The notes: generated by a model not told the origin, from the letters alone. A stretch of DNA of 64,000 nt from Crocinitomicaceae bacterium (GCA_030727405.1 JANRBR010000039.1:175674-239673), one strand, 5' to 3'. Counted from the first letter of the stretch, positions 53,328 through 62,540 are shown. Numbers and translations are program-made.

Positions 53328-55877
53328 ATGAAAAAGAACTATTTACTTTTTGCCGCGTTATTCGTGAGTACTTTACTTAGTGCCCAGGACGCATTTTGGT
53401 CAGTGACCAATTACAAAGGAGCGTTTCCAGTAACGGACAACACTCCAGCAACAGATTGGACTTCAGGATGGTCTAATTTTGATCCAGAAAATACCGTTTA
53501 TCCAGCAACAACTTCTACGGTATCGACAGACATTACCACAAATACAACTTGGAGTGGTGTTGTCTTACTACAAAACAAGATTTATGTCAAAAACAACGCA
53601 ACATTAACGATTGCACCTGGAACAATCATTCGTGGTGATAAATTAACCCAAGGTACTTTGATCATTACAAGAGGGGCGAAATTAATCGCGAACGCAAGTG
53701 CAAGCAATCCAATCGTTTTTACTTCCAACGAAGCTGTTGGATCTAGAAATGAAGGTGACTGGGGTGGAATCGTTGTATTAGGATTAGCTCGCAACAATCA
53801 ACCTGGTGGTGTCGCAAACATCGAGGGAATTGTACCGACAACAGATACACAATATGGAGGAAACTTTGATACAGATAATTCTGGGATCATTAAATTTGTC
53901 CGAATTGAATTTGCTGGTATCGCACTCGAGCCAAACAAAGAAATCAACGGGATTACCTTTGGATCTGTTGGTAATGGAACAATTGTAGATAACGTTCAAG
54001 TATCATTCAGTGGAGATGACTCTTTTGAATGGTTTGGTGGAACAGTGAACTGTAAACACCTTATTGCTTACCGTGGCTTAGACGATGATTTTGATACCGA
54101 CTTCGGATATAGAGGGAAAGTTCAATTCTTCTTATCTATTCGTGACAAAGACTTATTCGATGCACCAGGTGACTCCAACTGTTTCGAATCAGATAATGAT
54201 GCTGCTGGTTCAACTGCACAACCGAAAACCATGCCGATTTTCTCTAATGGTACCATTGTTGGTCCAAAAGGAAATGGTACAATCGCTTTACCTATTGGCG
54301 AGAAATTTGAAAAAGCGTTCCGTTTAAGAAGAAATACATCTACTTCTTGTTTCAATTCAATTGTAACAGGATGGGAAAAAGGTTTATCTATCGAAGGAAC
54401 AGCAGTGGTGAATAATGTGAACGGTGACAGCCTTGTTTTTGCTCACAACTACACAACTAACTTTGCAAACAATACGAACACCATCTACAATGCAGGAACA
54501 AGTGGCGGCGCTGCTTCAACTTCAGCATTTTACACATCTTTCTGGGGTGCAGATGGTAACGACTCAACTCAATCCATTGCTCAAATCAATTGGGTGAATT
54601 TATTTACACCCCTTGGAGTTACTCCTGATGCACGTCTGGCTACTAGCTCTGTAGCAGCAACTGGTGCAAACTTTACGAATGCGAAATTCTTCAGCGTAGC
54701 TGCGCCTACAACGACAACGGCATCTTACACGTATTGCGTAGGTTCAAATGCTACAGCGCTAACAGCTGCTGCTTCTGCTGGAAATACATTGCGTTGGTAT
54801 ACTCAGCCTACAGGTGGAACTTATACAACCTCGGCTCCAACACCATCAACGTCAACAGCAGGTACATTTATGTATTATGTGAGTCAAGCGAATCTTAACA
54901 ACGATGAAAGTCCACGTATCGCAATGACGATTACAGTGAATGCTTTACCTGCTACTCCAACAATTGCAGCAAATGGACCAACAACGTTTTGTACAGGTGG
55001 GTCAGTGAATTTAACTTCAAGTGCATCAAACGGAAATCTTTGGTCAACCAATGCTACAACGGCTACTATTTCTGTAAACGCTTCCGGTTCATATACGGTA
55101 ACTGTTACCGATGTAAATGGTTGTTCTTCTGTTTCCACGCCGATTTCAGTAAACGTTTCAAGTGCACCAGTACCAACAATTAATGCTTCTGCAACACAAG
55201 CATGTGAGGGCGATGTTGTTACCATTACTGCTTCAACTTCTGATAGTTATTTGTGGTCAACAGGCGCAACGACTCAAAGCATTCAATTAACTGCAAGCAC
55301 TCCGAACGTAAACGTTGTAACAACCAATGCAAATGCATGTGATGGAGTTGGTGCTTCAAGCGCAATTAACATTACCTTCACTGCTACACCAACAGCATCT
55401 GGTACCATGTCTTTAAACGGTAACGTAGCAACCTTTACAAATACGTCAACTGGAGCAAGTTCTTATTCTTGGGATTTCGGTGATTTCACGAACTCTTCAG
55501 CTACTGCTCCTGCTCATGCTTACGCAGTGAACGGTGCTTACACGGTGGTTCTAACAGCGATCAATGGTAACTGTTCAGACACGGTGGTGTTCTTAGTTGA
55601 TGTAACAGTTGGAATGAATGAATTGTCAACATCAAACTTGTCCATCTATCCTAATCCAGCAAATGAAGAAGTACATGTTACATTTGAGCAAGTTGCTGAA
55701 TTCATGAACATCGAATTAATTGATGCAACAGGTCGTGTATTAAACAATCAAGTTTCTAACCAAATGGGAGCTAATTTAATCACATTTAATGTTGCCAATT
55801 TATCATCTGGTTTCTACACCGTTCGTTTGACAAGTTCAAATGTAAGTGAGACTCAAAAATTGATGATTCAAAAATAA
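53328..55877 (+). CDS. T9SS-secreted protein with beta-helix-like, Ig/PKD-like and type A sorting domains
   Basis: An 849-residue secreted protein. After the signal peptide ('YLLFAALFVSTLLSA-Q') comes a ~430-residue region of parallel-beta-helix character ('IYVKNNATLTIAPGTIIRGD', 'EGDWGGIVVLGLARN', 'VQVSFSGDDSFEWFGGTVNC'). Then Ig-like units ('GSYTVTVTDVNGCSS'), a PKD domain ('SYSWDFGDFTNSSATAPAHA') and a type A sorting domain ('LSIYPNPANEEVHVTF' to 'ETQKLMIQK'). SprA-dependent export is expected. It lies between the TonB receptor and phoB/phoR-like genes with its own Pho-like boxes. Enzymatic activity is not apparent; surface capture of a phosphorus source is only a guess. Confidence 0.85.
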   Translation: MKKNYLLFAALFVSTLLSAQDAFWSVTNYKGAFPVTDNTPATDWTSGWSNFDPENTVYPATTSTVSTDITTNTTWSGVVLLQNKIYVKNNATLTIAPGTIIRGDKLTQGTLIITRGAKLIANASASNPIVFTSNEAVGSRNEGDWGGIVVLGLARNNQPGGVANIEGIVPTTDTQYGGNFDTDNSGIIKFVRIEFAGIALEPNKEINGITFGSVGNGTIVDNVQVSFSGDDSFEWFGGTVNCKHLIAYRGLDDDFDTDFGYRGKVQFFLSIRDKDLFDAPGDSNCFESDNDAAGSTAQPKTMPIFSNGTIVGPKGNGTIALPIGEKFEKAFRLRRNTSTSCFNSIVTGWEKGLSIEGTAVVNNVNGDSLVFAHNYTTNFANNTNTIYNAGTSGGAASTSAFYTSFWGADGNDSTQSIAQINWVNLFTPLGVTPDARLATSSVAATGANFTNAKFFSVAAPTTTTASYTYCVGSNATALTAAASAGNTLRWYTQPTGGTYTTSAPTPSTSTAGTFMYYVSQANLNNDESPRIAMTITVNALPATPTIAANGPTTFCTGGSVNLTSSASNGNLWSTNATTATISVNASGSYTVTVTDVNGCSSVSTPISVNVSSAPVPTINASATQACEGDVVTITASTSDSYLWSTGATTQSIQLTASTPNVNVVTTNANACDGVGASSAINITFTATPTASGTMSLNGNVATFTNTSTGASSYSWDFGDFTNSSATAPAHAYAVNGAYTVVLTAINGNCSDTVVFLVDVTVGMNELSTSNLSIYPNPANEEVHVTFEQVAEFMNIELIDATGRVLNNQVSNQMGANLITFNVANLSSGFYTVRLTSSNVSETQKLMIQK

Positions 55878-55889
55878 TTTAACCTCAAT

Positions 55890-55923
55890 GGCTGCTAGAT
55901 TTAGATCTAGCAGCCTTTTTTTT
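55890..55923 (+). terminator. Perfect 11-bp terminator hairpin just upstream of the phoB-like gene
   Basis: GGCTGCTAGAT-TTAG-ATCTAGCAGCC followed by T8. The T-run ends 6 bases before the chosen phoB-like ATG at 55930, leaving no room for a promoter between them. Confidence 0.92.
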
Positions 55924-55929
55924 ATTCCT

Positions 55930-56607
55930 ATGGAGAACTCAAAAGGACATACCATTTTAATCGTTGATGATGAACCAGATATTCTGGAGTTCCTTTCTTA
56001 TAACATCCGAAAAGAAGGTTATAAAGTGTATGTTGCCTCCAATGGACAAGAAGCATTGCGCATTGTTCAACAAATCAACCCTTCCCTCATCCTTTTGGAT
56101 GTCATGATGCCGGTAATGGATGGCGTCGAAACGTGTCAGATCATTCGGAAAGATTTAAACCTAAATCAACCCATCATTGCTTTTCTAACGGCACGCACTG
56201 AAGATTATGCACAAATCGCAGGATTTGAAGCTGGCGCAGATGATTACATCAATAAACCCATACGACCTAGGTTGCTATTAAGTAAAATCGAATCGCTTTT
56301 GAGAAGAATCAAATCGACCGATCAAATGGCAAATTCAAGTATCGTGATTGACCGTGATCGCTTCATCGTAGTACTGAATGGCGAAACGTTGACCTTACCT
56401 AAAAAAGAATTCGAACTATTGGAATTGCTTGCGAGTAGGCCTGGAAAAGTGTTCAACCGCGACCAAATATTAGCCGTTGTTTGGGGAAATGAGACCGTAG
56501 TTGGTGAAAGAACCATCGATGTTCACATTCGAAAATTACGTGAAAAGCTTGGAGATGACTATATTCGTACCATAAAAGGTGTCGGATATACCTTCAAGGA
56601 TAAATGA
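55930..56607 (+). CDS. PhoB-like response regulator (OmpR family)
   Basis: A 225-residue regulator: receiver domain with 'ILIVDDEPDILEFL', phospho-acceptor Asp in 'LILLDVMMPVMDGVE', Thr in 'FLTARTED', Lys in 'INKPIRP'; winged-helix domain ending 'DDYIRTIKGVGYTFKDK'. It is followed (ATGA overlap) by a PhoR-like kinase. The tracked start at 55888 lies in the terminator hairpin, so ATG 55930 is chosen. PhoB identity rests on domain similarity, the kinase pair and the 11-bp TTAA boxes nearby; another OmpR-type system remains possible. Confidence 0.85.
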   Translation: MENSKGHTILIVDDEPDILEFLSYNIRKEGYKVYVASNGQEALRIVQQINPSLILLDVMMPVMDGVETCQIIRKDLNLNQPIIAFLTARTEDYAQIAGFEAGADDYINKPIRPRLLLSKIESLLRRIKSTDQMANSSIVIDRDRFIVVLNGETLTLPKKEFELLELLASRPGKVFNRDQILAVVWGNETVVGERTIDVHIRKLREKLGDDYIRTIKGVGYTFKDK

Positions 56608-57677
56608 AAACAGCAAGACCTAGTTTATTAATTTTTTATGGGAGTTTGGCTTTTATGCTCATCAGCTTCCTTTTTACACTCATCGTACATTTCAGTATGA
56701 TTGCACTGAGTAAAAACCTCATCATTGCCATTCCAATCGTTTCAGGCATTTTTGCATACTTGGTATTTTATTTTTTACTCAAAGGTTTTATTCAATACCG
56801 CTTATCACTGATCTATCGATCGATTCAAATAAATCAACCAGAAAACATTGCTTTTTCAAAATCCATTGATTCACTCATGGAAGATGCTGAAAAAAACGTT
56901 TCTGAATGGAAAGAAAATAGCGCCATTGAAATTTCCAAATTAAAAGAACAGGCCGCATTCAGAAAAGAATTTCTTGGAAACTTAGCTCACGAATTAAAAA
57001 CACCCGTTTTTTCCATTCAAGGATATTTACTGACCTTACTAGATGGTGGACTCGAAGATCCAAATGTCAACAGAGCATTCCTCGAGCGCGCCTCTAAATC
57101 TACGGATCGCATCACCGGTATTTTGGACGACTTGGATCAAATTACACGCATGGAAACAGAAAACCTTCGCTTGGAAATTCGATCGTTTGACATCGTTGAA
57201 TTATTGAAAGAATCATTTGAAACGTTTGAACTCATCGGGAAAGAGAAAAATTTTAAGCTAAATTTTGAAAAAAGCTTTTCAGCCAAGTATGTGCAAGCGG
57301 ACCGTAATAAAATGGGACAAGTATTTACGAATCTGATTTCAAATGCCATCTCCTATGGAAAAGAAAACGGAGAACTTAAGGTTTCTATCTTAGACATCGA
57401 AGACCGTTACTTGTTGGAATTTAAAGATAATGGTCCAGGTATAGAACCACACCACCTTTCGCGCTTATTTGAACGGTTTTACCGAGTGGAAAAAAGCAGG
57501 AATCGAAACGAAGGAGGCTCAGGTCTCGGCCTTGCTATTGCAAAGCACATTGTGGAATCACATGGACAATCCATTCAAGTGAAAAGTGAAGTGGGTGTAG
57601 GCACGACCTTTGTCATCACCATCGAAAAAAGCAAAAACTCAGGTCCAGTCAGTTCTCGTGGAATTCCTTTGAAGTAA
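56604..57677 (+). CDS. PhoR-like sensor histidine kinase
   Basis: A 357-residue kinase with two N-terminal membrane helices ('LLIFYGSLAFMLISFLFTLIV' and 'LIIAIPIVSGIFAYLVFYFLL') and almost no periplasmic loop, so it probably senses through a partner rather than directly. A charged linker leads to the H-box 'FLGNLAHELKTPVFSIQGYL', then N-box 'VFTNLISNAISYG', G1 'DNGPGI', F 'RLFERFYRVEKSR' and G2 'GGSGLGLAIAKHIV'. No PAS or HAMP domain is obvious. PhoR-like proteins with short loops usually act with the PstSCAB transporter and PhoU, none of which is in the window. Confidence 0.87.
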   Translation: MKTARPSLLIFYGSLAFMLISFLFTLIVHFSMIALSKNLIIAIPIVSGIFAYLVFYFLLKGFIQYRLSLIYRSIQINQPENIAFSKSIDSLMEDAEKNVSEWKENSAIEISKLKEQAAFRKEFLGNLAHELKTPVFSIQGYLLTLLDGGLEDPNVNRAFLERASKSTDRITGILDDLDQITRMETENLRLEIRSFDIVELLKESFETFELIGKEKNFKLNFEKSFSAKYVQADRNKMGQVFTNLISNAISYGKENGELKVSILDIEDRYLLEFKDNGPGIEPHHLSRLFERFYRVEKSRNRNEGGSGLGLAIAKHIVESHGQSIQVKSEVGVGTTFVITIEKSKNSGPVSSRGIPLK

Positions 57678-57717
57678 CTAAGGTCTTTTTTCTACCTTTA
57701 TTCTTCCAATTAAGCGC

Positions 57718-59040
57718 ATGAGTCAGCCCGAAAAACAGGTATTTTCACTTAAACAAGTCGTTCAATCCATTCAAAAAACAATGGAAGACCGCTATTCTAC
57801 TCAATATTGGGTGAAAGCCGAAATGCATAAAATGAATCGCTATCCCAGTGGTCACGCTTTTCCGGAATTGGTCCAAAAAGAAGGTGGTAAAATTGTTGCA
57901 CAAATGACGGGAAACATCTGGAAGCAACAACTTGAACGAATTAATGAAGCGTTTATCCGCGTGGTCAAGGAACCTCTTCAAGATGGCAAAACACTTTTGC
58001 TCCTAGTTAAAATTCAATTTCATCCGACCTTTGGATTAACCTTACAAATTTTAGACATCGATCCCTCCTATTCCCTCGGTGAATTACAGCGAGAAAGAGA
58101 AGAAACATTGAAAAAATTAGAAGCACTTCAATTAATTAATTGCAATCAAACCAAGGAATTCCCTCTTTTACCGAAGCGAATTGCCATCGTCTCAGGTGAT
58201 TCAAGTAAAGGACTTTCGGATTTTTATCAAGTTTTACAAGAAAACCCCTATCGCTATCGCTTCGAAACAACACTCTTTGAAGCATATGTTCAGGGAGATT
58301 TAGCCGTTCATTCCATTTGCGCCGCACTGGAAAAAATTAAAGACAGCATTGAGCTTTTTGATGTGGTCGTGATTGTTCGAGGCGGAGGGGCAGAAGTTGG
58401 TATGACGTGCTACAACCACTTTGATCTTTGCAAATCAATCGCTTCTTTTCCCATTCCTGTTTTGACAGGCATCGGACATTCAACGAATTTAACCGTGGCC
58501 GAAATGGTGGCATATCGGAATGCCATCACCCCTACTCAATTAGCCGAATTCCTTGTGCTTACTTTTCGGGAGTTCGATTTAGAAATACAGCACTTAGCTA
58601 AACAAATGTCGCTTCAAAGTGAACGAAGCCTTTCACTTAAAAAGCAAGCACTTACTTCCGCTGCTAATCTTGTGCATCATGGTGTTATTAAACGAATTCA
58701 ATCGGCAAAAGAACGCTTTCTAAGCCTCCAATTTCAAGTTCAGTCCCAATCGAGAAATCAATTGACCATTCACTTGCAACACATCGAAAACCAAGCAACA
58801 CGGTTAAAGCCTCACGTTCAATTTTTCCTTGATAAAGAAGAACGCAACTTGTCACAATTAGCAGAGAAAGTAAAATTCCTAGACCCCATTCATGTATTGA
58901 AGCGAGGATATAGCATCACCAGAATCAATGGTAAAGCAATCGATGAAAACGCCATTATTCAAGTCGACACTGAAATAGTAACACAAACGATACAAGGAAG
59001 CATTTCCGCAAAAGTTACTGCGATTTCAAGAAATTCTTAG
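57718..59040 (+). CDS. xseA: Exodeoxyribonuclease VII large subunit
   Basis: A 440-residue XseA. The N-terminal OB-fold (about 1-105, 'YWVKAEMHKMNRYPSGHAFPEL'), the catalytic core with 'KRIAIVSGDSSKGLSDF', 'VVVIVRGGGAEVGMTCYNHF' and 'TGIGHSTNLTVAEMVAYRN', then a long helical region and 'ILKRGYS'-type C-terminal motif ('VLKRGYSITRINGKAI'). With the small subunit XseB it degrades single-stranded DNA. No xseB gene follows; the next gene is on the opposite strand. The family normally reads 'HETD' where this has 'HSTN', a change worth noting. Confidence 0.92.
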   Translation: MSQPEKQVFSLKQVVQSIQKTMEDRYSTQYWVKAEMHKMNRYPSGHAFPELVQKEGGKIVAQMTGNIWKQQLERINEAFIRVVKEPLQDGKTLLLLVKIQFHPTFGLTLQILDIDPSYSLGELQREREETLKKLEALQLINCNQTKEFPLLPKRIAIVSGDSSKGLSDFYQVLQENPYRYRFETTLFEAYVQGDLAVHSICAALEKIKDSIELFDVVVIVRGGGAEVGMTCYNHFDLCKSIASFPIPVLTGIGHSTNLTVAEMVAYRNAITPTQLAEFLVLTFREFDLEIQHLAKQMSLQSERSLSLKKQALTSAANLVHHGVIKRIQSAKERFLSLQFQVQSQSRNQLTIHLQHIENQATRLKPHVQFFLDKEERNLSQLAEKVKFLDPIHVLKRGYSITRINGKAIDENAIIQVDTEIVTQTIQGSISAKVTAISRNS

Positions 59041-59918
59041 TGTGTTCGTGTCATGGTTTCAGGGACGCAAATGATAAAGTCCGCACGTCCAATATGCTCC
59101 TTATCTAATTTTCGAACATCACCCTGTGTCACAGTAGAAATGGTTAACACGCGAATTTCAGGTTGTTTTTGCTGCACGTACCATAGGATTCCTTGGTAAA
59201 AATCAGAGTGAAAGGCCCCGTTAAAATGAAGGTGAACTGTGCCCTCTTTCCTCCCAAGATTTTCTAAAATAAATTGTGCCATCGTAGCATCCTTAAATGC
59301 CTGTGATTCGACCATGTTCATTCCCATGTTTGGACCCATATGTCCACCCATGGAGAAAACCTCTTTGTATTGGGAAAGACTAGTGTCCACCCTAAAATCA
59401 ATTGGCGCCATTTGTGCTCTGACCGCCGGACTTATCGTGTCAAATGCAGCTCTGCCTTTTTTAAACAAGAGGGAGGCATATTTACGCTGGACATTGGAAG
59501 CGACACAATACAATTGTTTGGTTTTAGCGAATTCAATCAATGGAGCATAATCCGTTTCATAATTTGGCCACAAACGAAGGGAATCCTTGAATTGTTTTTC
59601 AGTTAAACCACCGGCTAAATGCATGGTAAGCAAAGCTTGCTGATCTTGTTCAAACATTTCAAAACCCAATTCGAGTTGTGCGCCAACTTGCGCATACATT
59701 TCCTTTGTCAATTCGAATTGCAACCAATGAGTAATTGGATTGTCATGAAACTCACCGAATAAAATCAATTCCTTTTTTTCAGTTGCTTCCACTAACTTTT
59801 TGAAACTTGTTTTTTTGCCTTTGGCTGTATATATTTCGTAAGCAGGCATATTCTGGGAAAATAATGGAAAGAAGCATAACTGGGATGCTAGGACCAAAAA
59901 AATGCGAATTCTCTTCAT
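59037..59918 (-). CDS. ChaN-like (Tiki/haem-binding uptake fold) secreted protein
   Basis: A 293-residue protein with a signal peptide ('IFLVLASQLCFFPLFS-Q') and a ChaN-type domain: 'LILFGEFHDNPITHWLQFEL' (the GExH signature), 'LELGFEMFEQDQQ', 'GTVHLHFNGAFHSDFYQGIL' and the C-terminal 'ADFIICVPE'. ChaN from Campylobacter binds haem pairs and is iron-regulated; related Tiki-fold proteins include proteases. Here there is no lipobox, so it is periplasmic or exported. It has a Met-rich loop ('GGHMGPNMGMNMVE') that could bind metal. Convergent with xseA (4-base overlap of the ends). Confidence 0.82.
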   Translation of the reverse strand: MKRIRIFLVLASQLCFFPLFSQNMPAYEIYTAKGKKTSFKKLVEATEKKELILFGEFHDNPITHWLQFELTKEMYAQVGAQLELGFEMFEQDQQALLTMHLAGGLTEKQFKDSLRLWPNYETDYAPLIEFAKTKQLYCVASNVQRKYASLLFKKGRAAFDTISPAVRAQMAPIDFRVDTSLSQYKEVFSMGGHMGPNMGMNMVESQAFKDATMAQFILENLGRKEGTVHLHFNGAFHSDFYQGILWYVQQKQPEIRVLTISTVTQGDVRKLDKEHIGRADFIICVPETMTRTH

Positions 59919-59952
59919 TGTGGAGGTTTAAGTTTTGTTCGACTAAATTTAA

Positions 59953-59960
59953 TATATTTG
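59953..59960 (+). promoter_or_regulatory. -7 promoter element TATATTTG for the FadL/SGNH/esterase operon
   Basis: TATATTTG lies 20 bases before the GTG at 59981. A TTG at 59935 is a possible -33 element with short (15-base) spacing. Confidence 0.5.
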
Positions 59961-59980
59961 ATACAACCCAAGTCAAAACC

Positions 59981-61216
59981 GTGAAATCTTTATTCAACCT
60001 ACTTTGCCTTTCTTGCATATTGCTGATCTCTTTTTCGTATTACGGACAAGGTTTTCAAGTTAATTTTCAAGGTCAAAAACAACAAGGAATGGGTTGCGCA
60101 GGATCTGCAAATTTTTTGGATGCCTCTAGTTTGTTTTTCAATCCAGGTACCAGTGCCTTTGCAAATAAGTCGGAGGTCAACGTGGCTGGCACACCTATTT
60201 TTGCAAATGTCCTCTTCACCGATTCGTCCACAAAAACAAGTTATCGCACTCAAAATCCAATTGGAACTCCATTTTCGGTTTATGGGCTTTACCGCTTTAA
60301 AAAATCACTTGAGCCCCTCACTTTAGGGCTTGCGATTTACACACCCTTTGGAAGTACCGTGCAGTGGGAACCGAATTGGATCGGTCGTTTTGCTTTGACA
60401 AGACTTTCCTTAAAAGCGATTTTCATCCAACCTACATTTTCCTATAGATTTAATGAGAGACTTGGATTTGGAGCTGGATTTGTAGTGAGTTCAGGAAGTG
60501 TAAATCTGCAAAAGGATATTCCCGTTCAAGACAGCCTAGGAAATTACGGCCGCGCCGAACTTGCAGGTAAAGCACTTGGTTTTGGATACAATGCAGGAGT
60601 TCTTTTCCATGTAAATCCAAACTTCTCCATTGGACTATCCTATCGATCAAAGGTTTCGATGTCGGTTTCCAATGGACTCGCAACGTTTAGTGTTCCAAGT
60701 GCTTTAACGAGTAGTTTTCCAGATGGAATATTTTCTAGTCAGTTACCCCTGCCGAGTGTCTTGACACTTGGCCTTAGTTTCAATCTAAACTCGAAATGGA
60801 GTTTCGTTTTGGATGTTAATCACGTCAACTGGAAAGTGTACGACACGCTTGCGTTCGATTATGCCCAAAACACCAGCGCTCTTAGTGACACAAAATCGGC
60901 CAGAAAATACGAAAGTATTTTTGCATTCCGCGGAGGAGTTTCTTACGCTGCCACGAAAAAATGGACCCTCCGACTTGGCAGTGGATTTGGCTTCACACCT
61001 GTTCAATCAGGGTATGTTACCCCCGAAACACCAGATGCGAATCGACTTTATGGAACAGGTGGATTCAGTTTTGCTCCAAACAATCATTTTTCAATCGATG
61101 CATCATTGTATTTGACTCGCATGCAACGAACGGATAAGAACTTGGAAACACAGTTGAATGGAACGTTCACCTCTATTGCATTGGCTCCTGGTATTTCGTT
61201 AAACTATGTATGGTAA
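59981..61216 (+). CDS. OmpP1/FadL-family outer-membrane transporter
   Basis: A 411-residue FadL-type 14-stranded barrel for hydrophobic substrates. Signal peptide ('LLCLSCILLISFSYYG-Q'), then the N-terminal hatch 'QKQQGMGCAGSANFLDASSLFFNPGT' (quoted in part: 'QGMGCAGSANFLDASS'), matching the family pattern of a Gly/Ala-rich plug, 'GLAIYTPFGSTVQWEPNW' and 'LGLSFNLNSKWSFVLDVN'. The ORF track runs back to 59807 only because the frame is open; GTG 59981 gives the signal peptide and follows the promoter box. Stop overlaps the SGNH start (TAATG). Confidence 0.9.
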   Translation: MKSLFNLLCLSCILLISFSYYGQGFQVNFQGQKQQGMGCAGSANFLDASSLFFNPGTSAFANKSEVNVAGTPIFANVLFTDSSTKTSYRTQNPIGTPFSVYGLYRFKKSLEPLTLGLAIYTPFGSTVQWEPNWIGRFALTRLSLKAIFIQPTFSYRFNERLGFGAGFVVSSGSVNLQKDIPVQDSLGNYGRAELAGKALGFGYNAGVLFHVNPNFSIGLSYRSKVSMSVSNGLATFSVPSALTSSFPDGIFSSQLPLPSVLTLGLSFNLNSKWSFVLDVNHVNWKVYDTLAFDYAQNTSALSDTKSARKYESIFAFRGGVSYAATKKWTLRLGSGFGFTPVQSGYVTPETPDANRLYGTGGFSFAPNNHFSIDASLYLTRMQRTDKNLETQLNGTFTSIALAPGISLNYVW

Positions 61217-62526
61217 TGAGAAATCTTAAAATCATCGGTCTATTGATTTTTACCTCATTGGGAATACTTTCCTGTGAACCAAAAATAAAAAGCCCCATTC
61301 CATCGAAAGGTGAACTTGATGTATCGAAGGTCATTTATATTGGGGACGGGCAAATGGGTGGATACATGAATGATGGCCTTAAAAATGAAGGTCAGAAAAA
61401 TTCCTTAGCGAACATTCTAGCAGCACAATTTGAATTAGTTGGTTCCTATCCTGCGATTACCCCTTTTATAAATAGTGCTTCCATCGGAATAAGTACCGCT
61501 GGACTCTCACCGCTACATTTGGGGTATAAAACCGATTGTCAAGGAACTGTTTCTTTATCGCCTGTCCGAGATGCCAGCACCGGAGATGTAAGCAGTATCA
61601 GTCAATCTTGTTACGACGCCAATAATCCCTTTACAGTTTTTGGCATTCCTGGGTTAAGATTAAATCAATTTACCAACCCAAGCCTAGCAGGAACGAATGC
61701 TTTTTACAACCGAATGTGTGCATCTCCAAACGTAAGCTTACTTGATGAATTACTAGCACAAAACGCCACATTTTTTCAATTGTACATCGGACTGGAAGAC
61801 GTTTTAGGTTATGCAAAATCCGGCGGGACAAACGAAACCTTGCCCTCTGATCTTCAATTTCAACAAAACTACGAGCAAGTCGTTCAGAATTTAACCGCAA
61901 ATGGTGCCAAAGGTGCAATTGCAACAATACCTGATGTCAGTCAAATGCCTTATTTCAGGACAATTCCGTGGAACGGATTGACGCTTGATAATGGCAATGT
62001 TGGAACGTTAAACAACATCTATAATCCTCTTGGATTTTACTTTCAACTGGGTTCAAATCCATTCATGATAGTCGATTCAAGTGCGAATATGTTCGCTGTT
62101 CGCCAGATTCAATCTTCCGAATTATTACTTCTAAGTTTACCTTTAGATTCTGTTAAATGCAATCAAATGGGTGTTCTTTTCCCTATTCGAGATGAATTTG
62201 TTTTAGATGTCGAAGAACTTGCCTTACTCAGAGGGAAAATTCAATCATACAATAATTTTATTCGTCAAATTGCTCAAACATACAATTTAGCATTAGTGAA
62301 TACGGATCAATTGGTTTCAAGACTAGCAGATGGATTCACCTATAACGGGGTGAGTATGACTGCGAAATTCGTATCCGGAGGCGCCTACTCACTAGATGGA
62401 ATATACTTGAGTCCTCGTGGAAACGCTCATTTTGCAAATGCGTTCATCAAAGCCATTAACAAGAAATACCACTCAACAATACCGGAAGTGAACGCTAACA
62501 AATTCGACGGAGTACGCTTTCCTTAA
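61216..62526 (+). CDS. SGNH-hydrolase-like lipoprotein lacking the catalytic Ser and His
   Basis: A 436-residue lipoprotein (lipobox 'FTSLGILSCEP') of the SGNH type commonly encoded after OmpP1/FadL genes in Bacteroidota. Relatives begin their domain with a 'G-(D/N)-S-LTAGY' motif; here it reads 'YIGDGQMGGYMNDGL', with Gly in place of the nucleophilic Ser. The final block, usually 'SLDGVHLTPRG', is 'SLDGIYLSPRGNAHFANAF', with Tyr in place of His. The overall fold blocks remain, so it is probably a non-catalytic homologue. ATG 61216 is preferred (TAATG coupling); ATG 61210 is the alternative. Confidence 0.8.
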   Translation: MRNLKIIGLLIFTSLGILSCEPKIKSPIPSKGELDVSKVIYIGDGQMGGYMNDGLKNEGQKNSLANILAAQFELVGSYPAITPFINSASIGISTAGLSPLHLGYKTDCQGTVSLSPVRDASTGDVSSISQSCYDANNPFTVFGIPGLRLNQFTNPSLAGTNAFYNRMCASPNVSLLDELLAQNATFFQLYIGLEDVLGYAKSGGTNETLPSDLQFQQNYEQVVQNLTANGAKGAIATIPDVSQMPYFRTIPWNGLTLDNGNVGTLNNIYNPLGFYFQLGSNPFMIVDSSANMFAVRQIQSSELLLLSLPLDSVKCNQMGVLFPIRDEFVLDVEELALLRGKIQSYNNFIRQIAQTYNLALVNTDQLVSRLADGFTYNGVSMTAKFVSGGAYSLDGIYLSPRGNAHFANAFIKAINKKYHSTIPEVNANKFDGVRFP

Positions 62527-62540
62527 TCAAACCTGTAACT

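Noticed and set aside
55888-55929. Upstream start of the phoB-like gene
   Set aside because: It lies within a terminator hairpin and T-run, and adds residues not typical of the family.
59807-59980. 58-residue N-terminal extension of the FadL-type protein
   Set aside because: It precedes the TATATTTG promoter box, overlaps the ChaN-like start and would bury the signal peptide.
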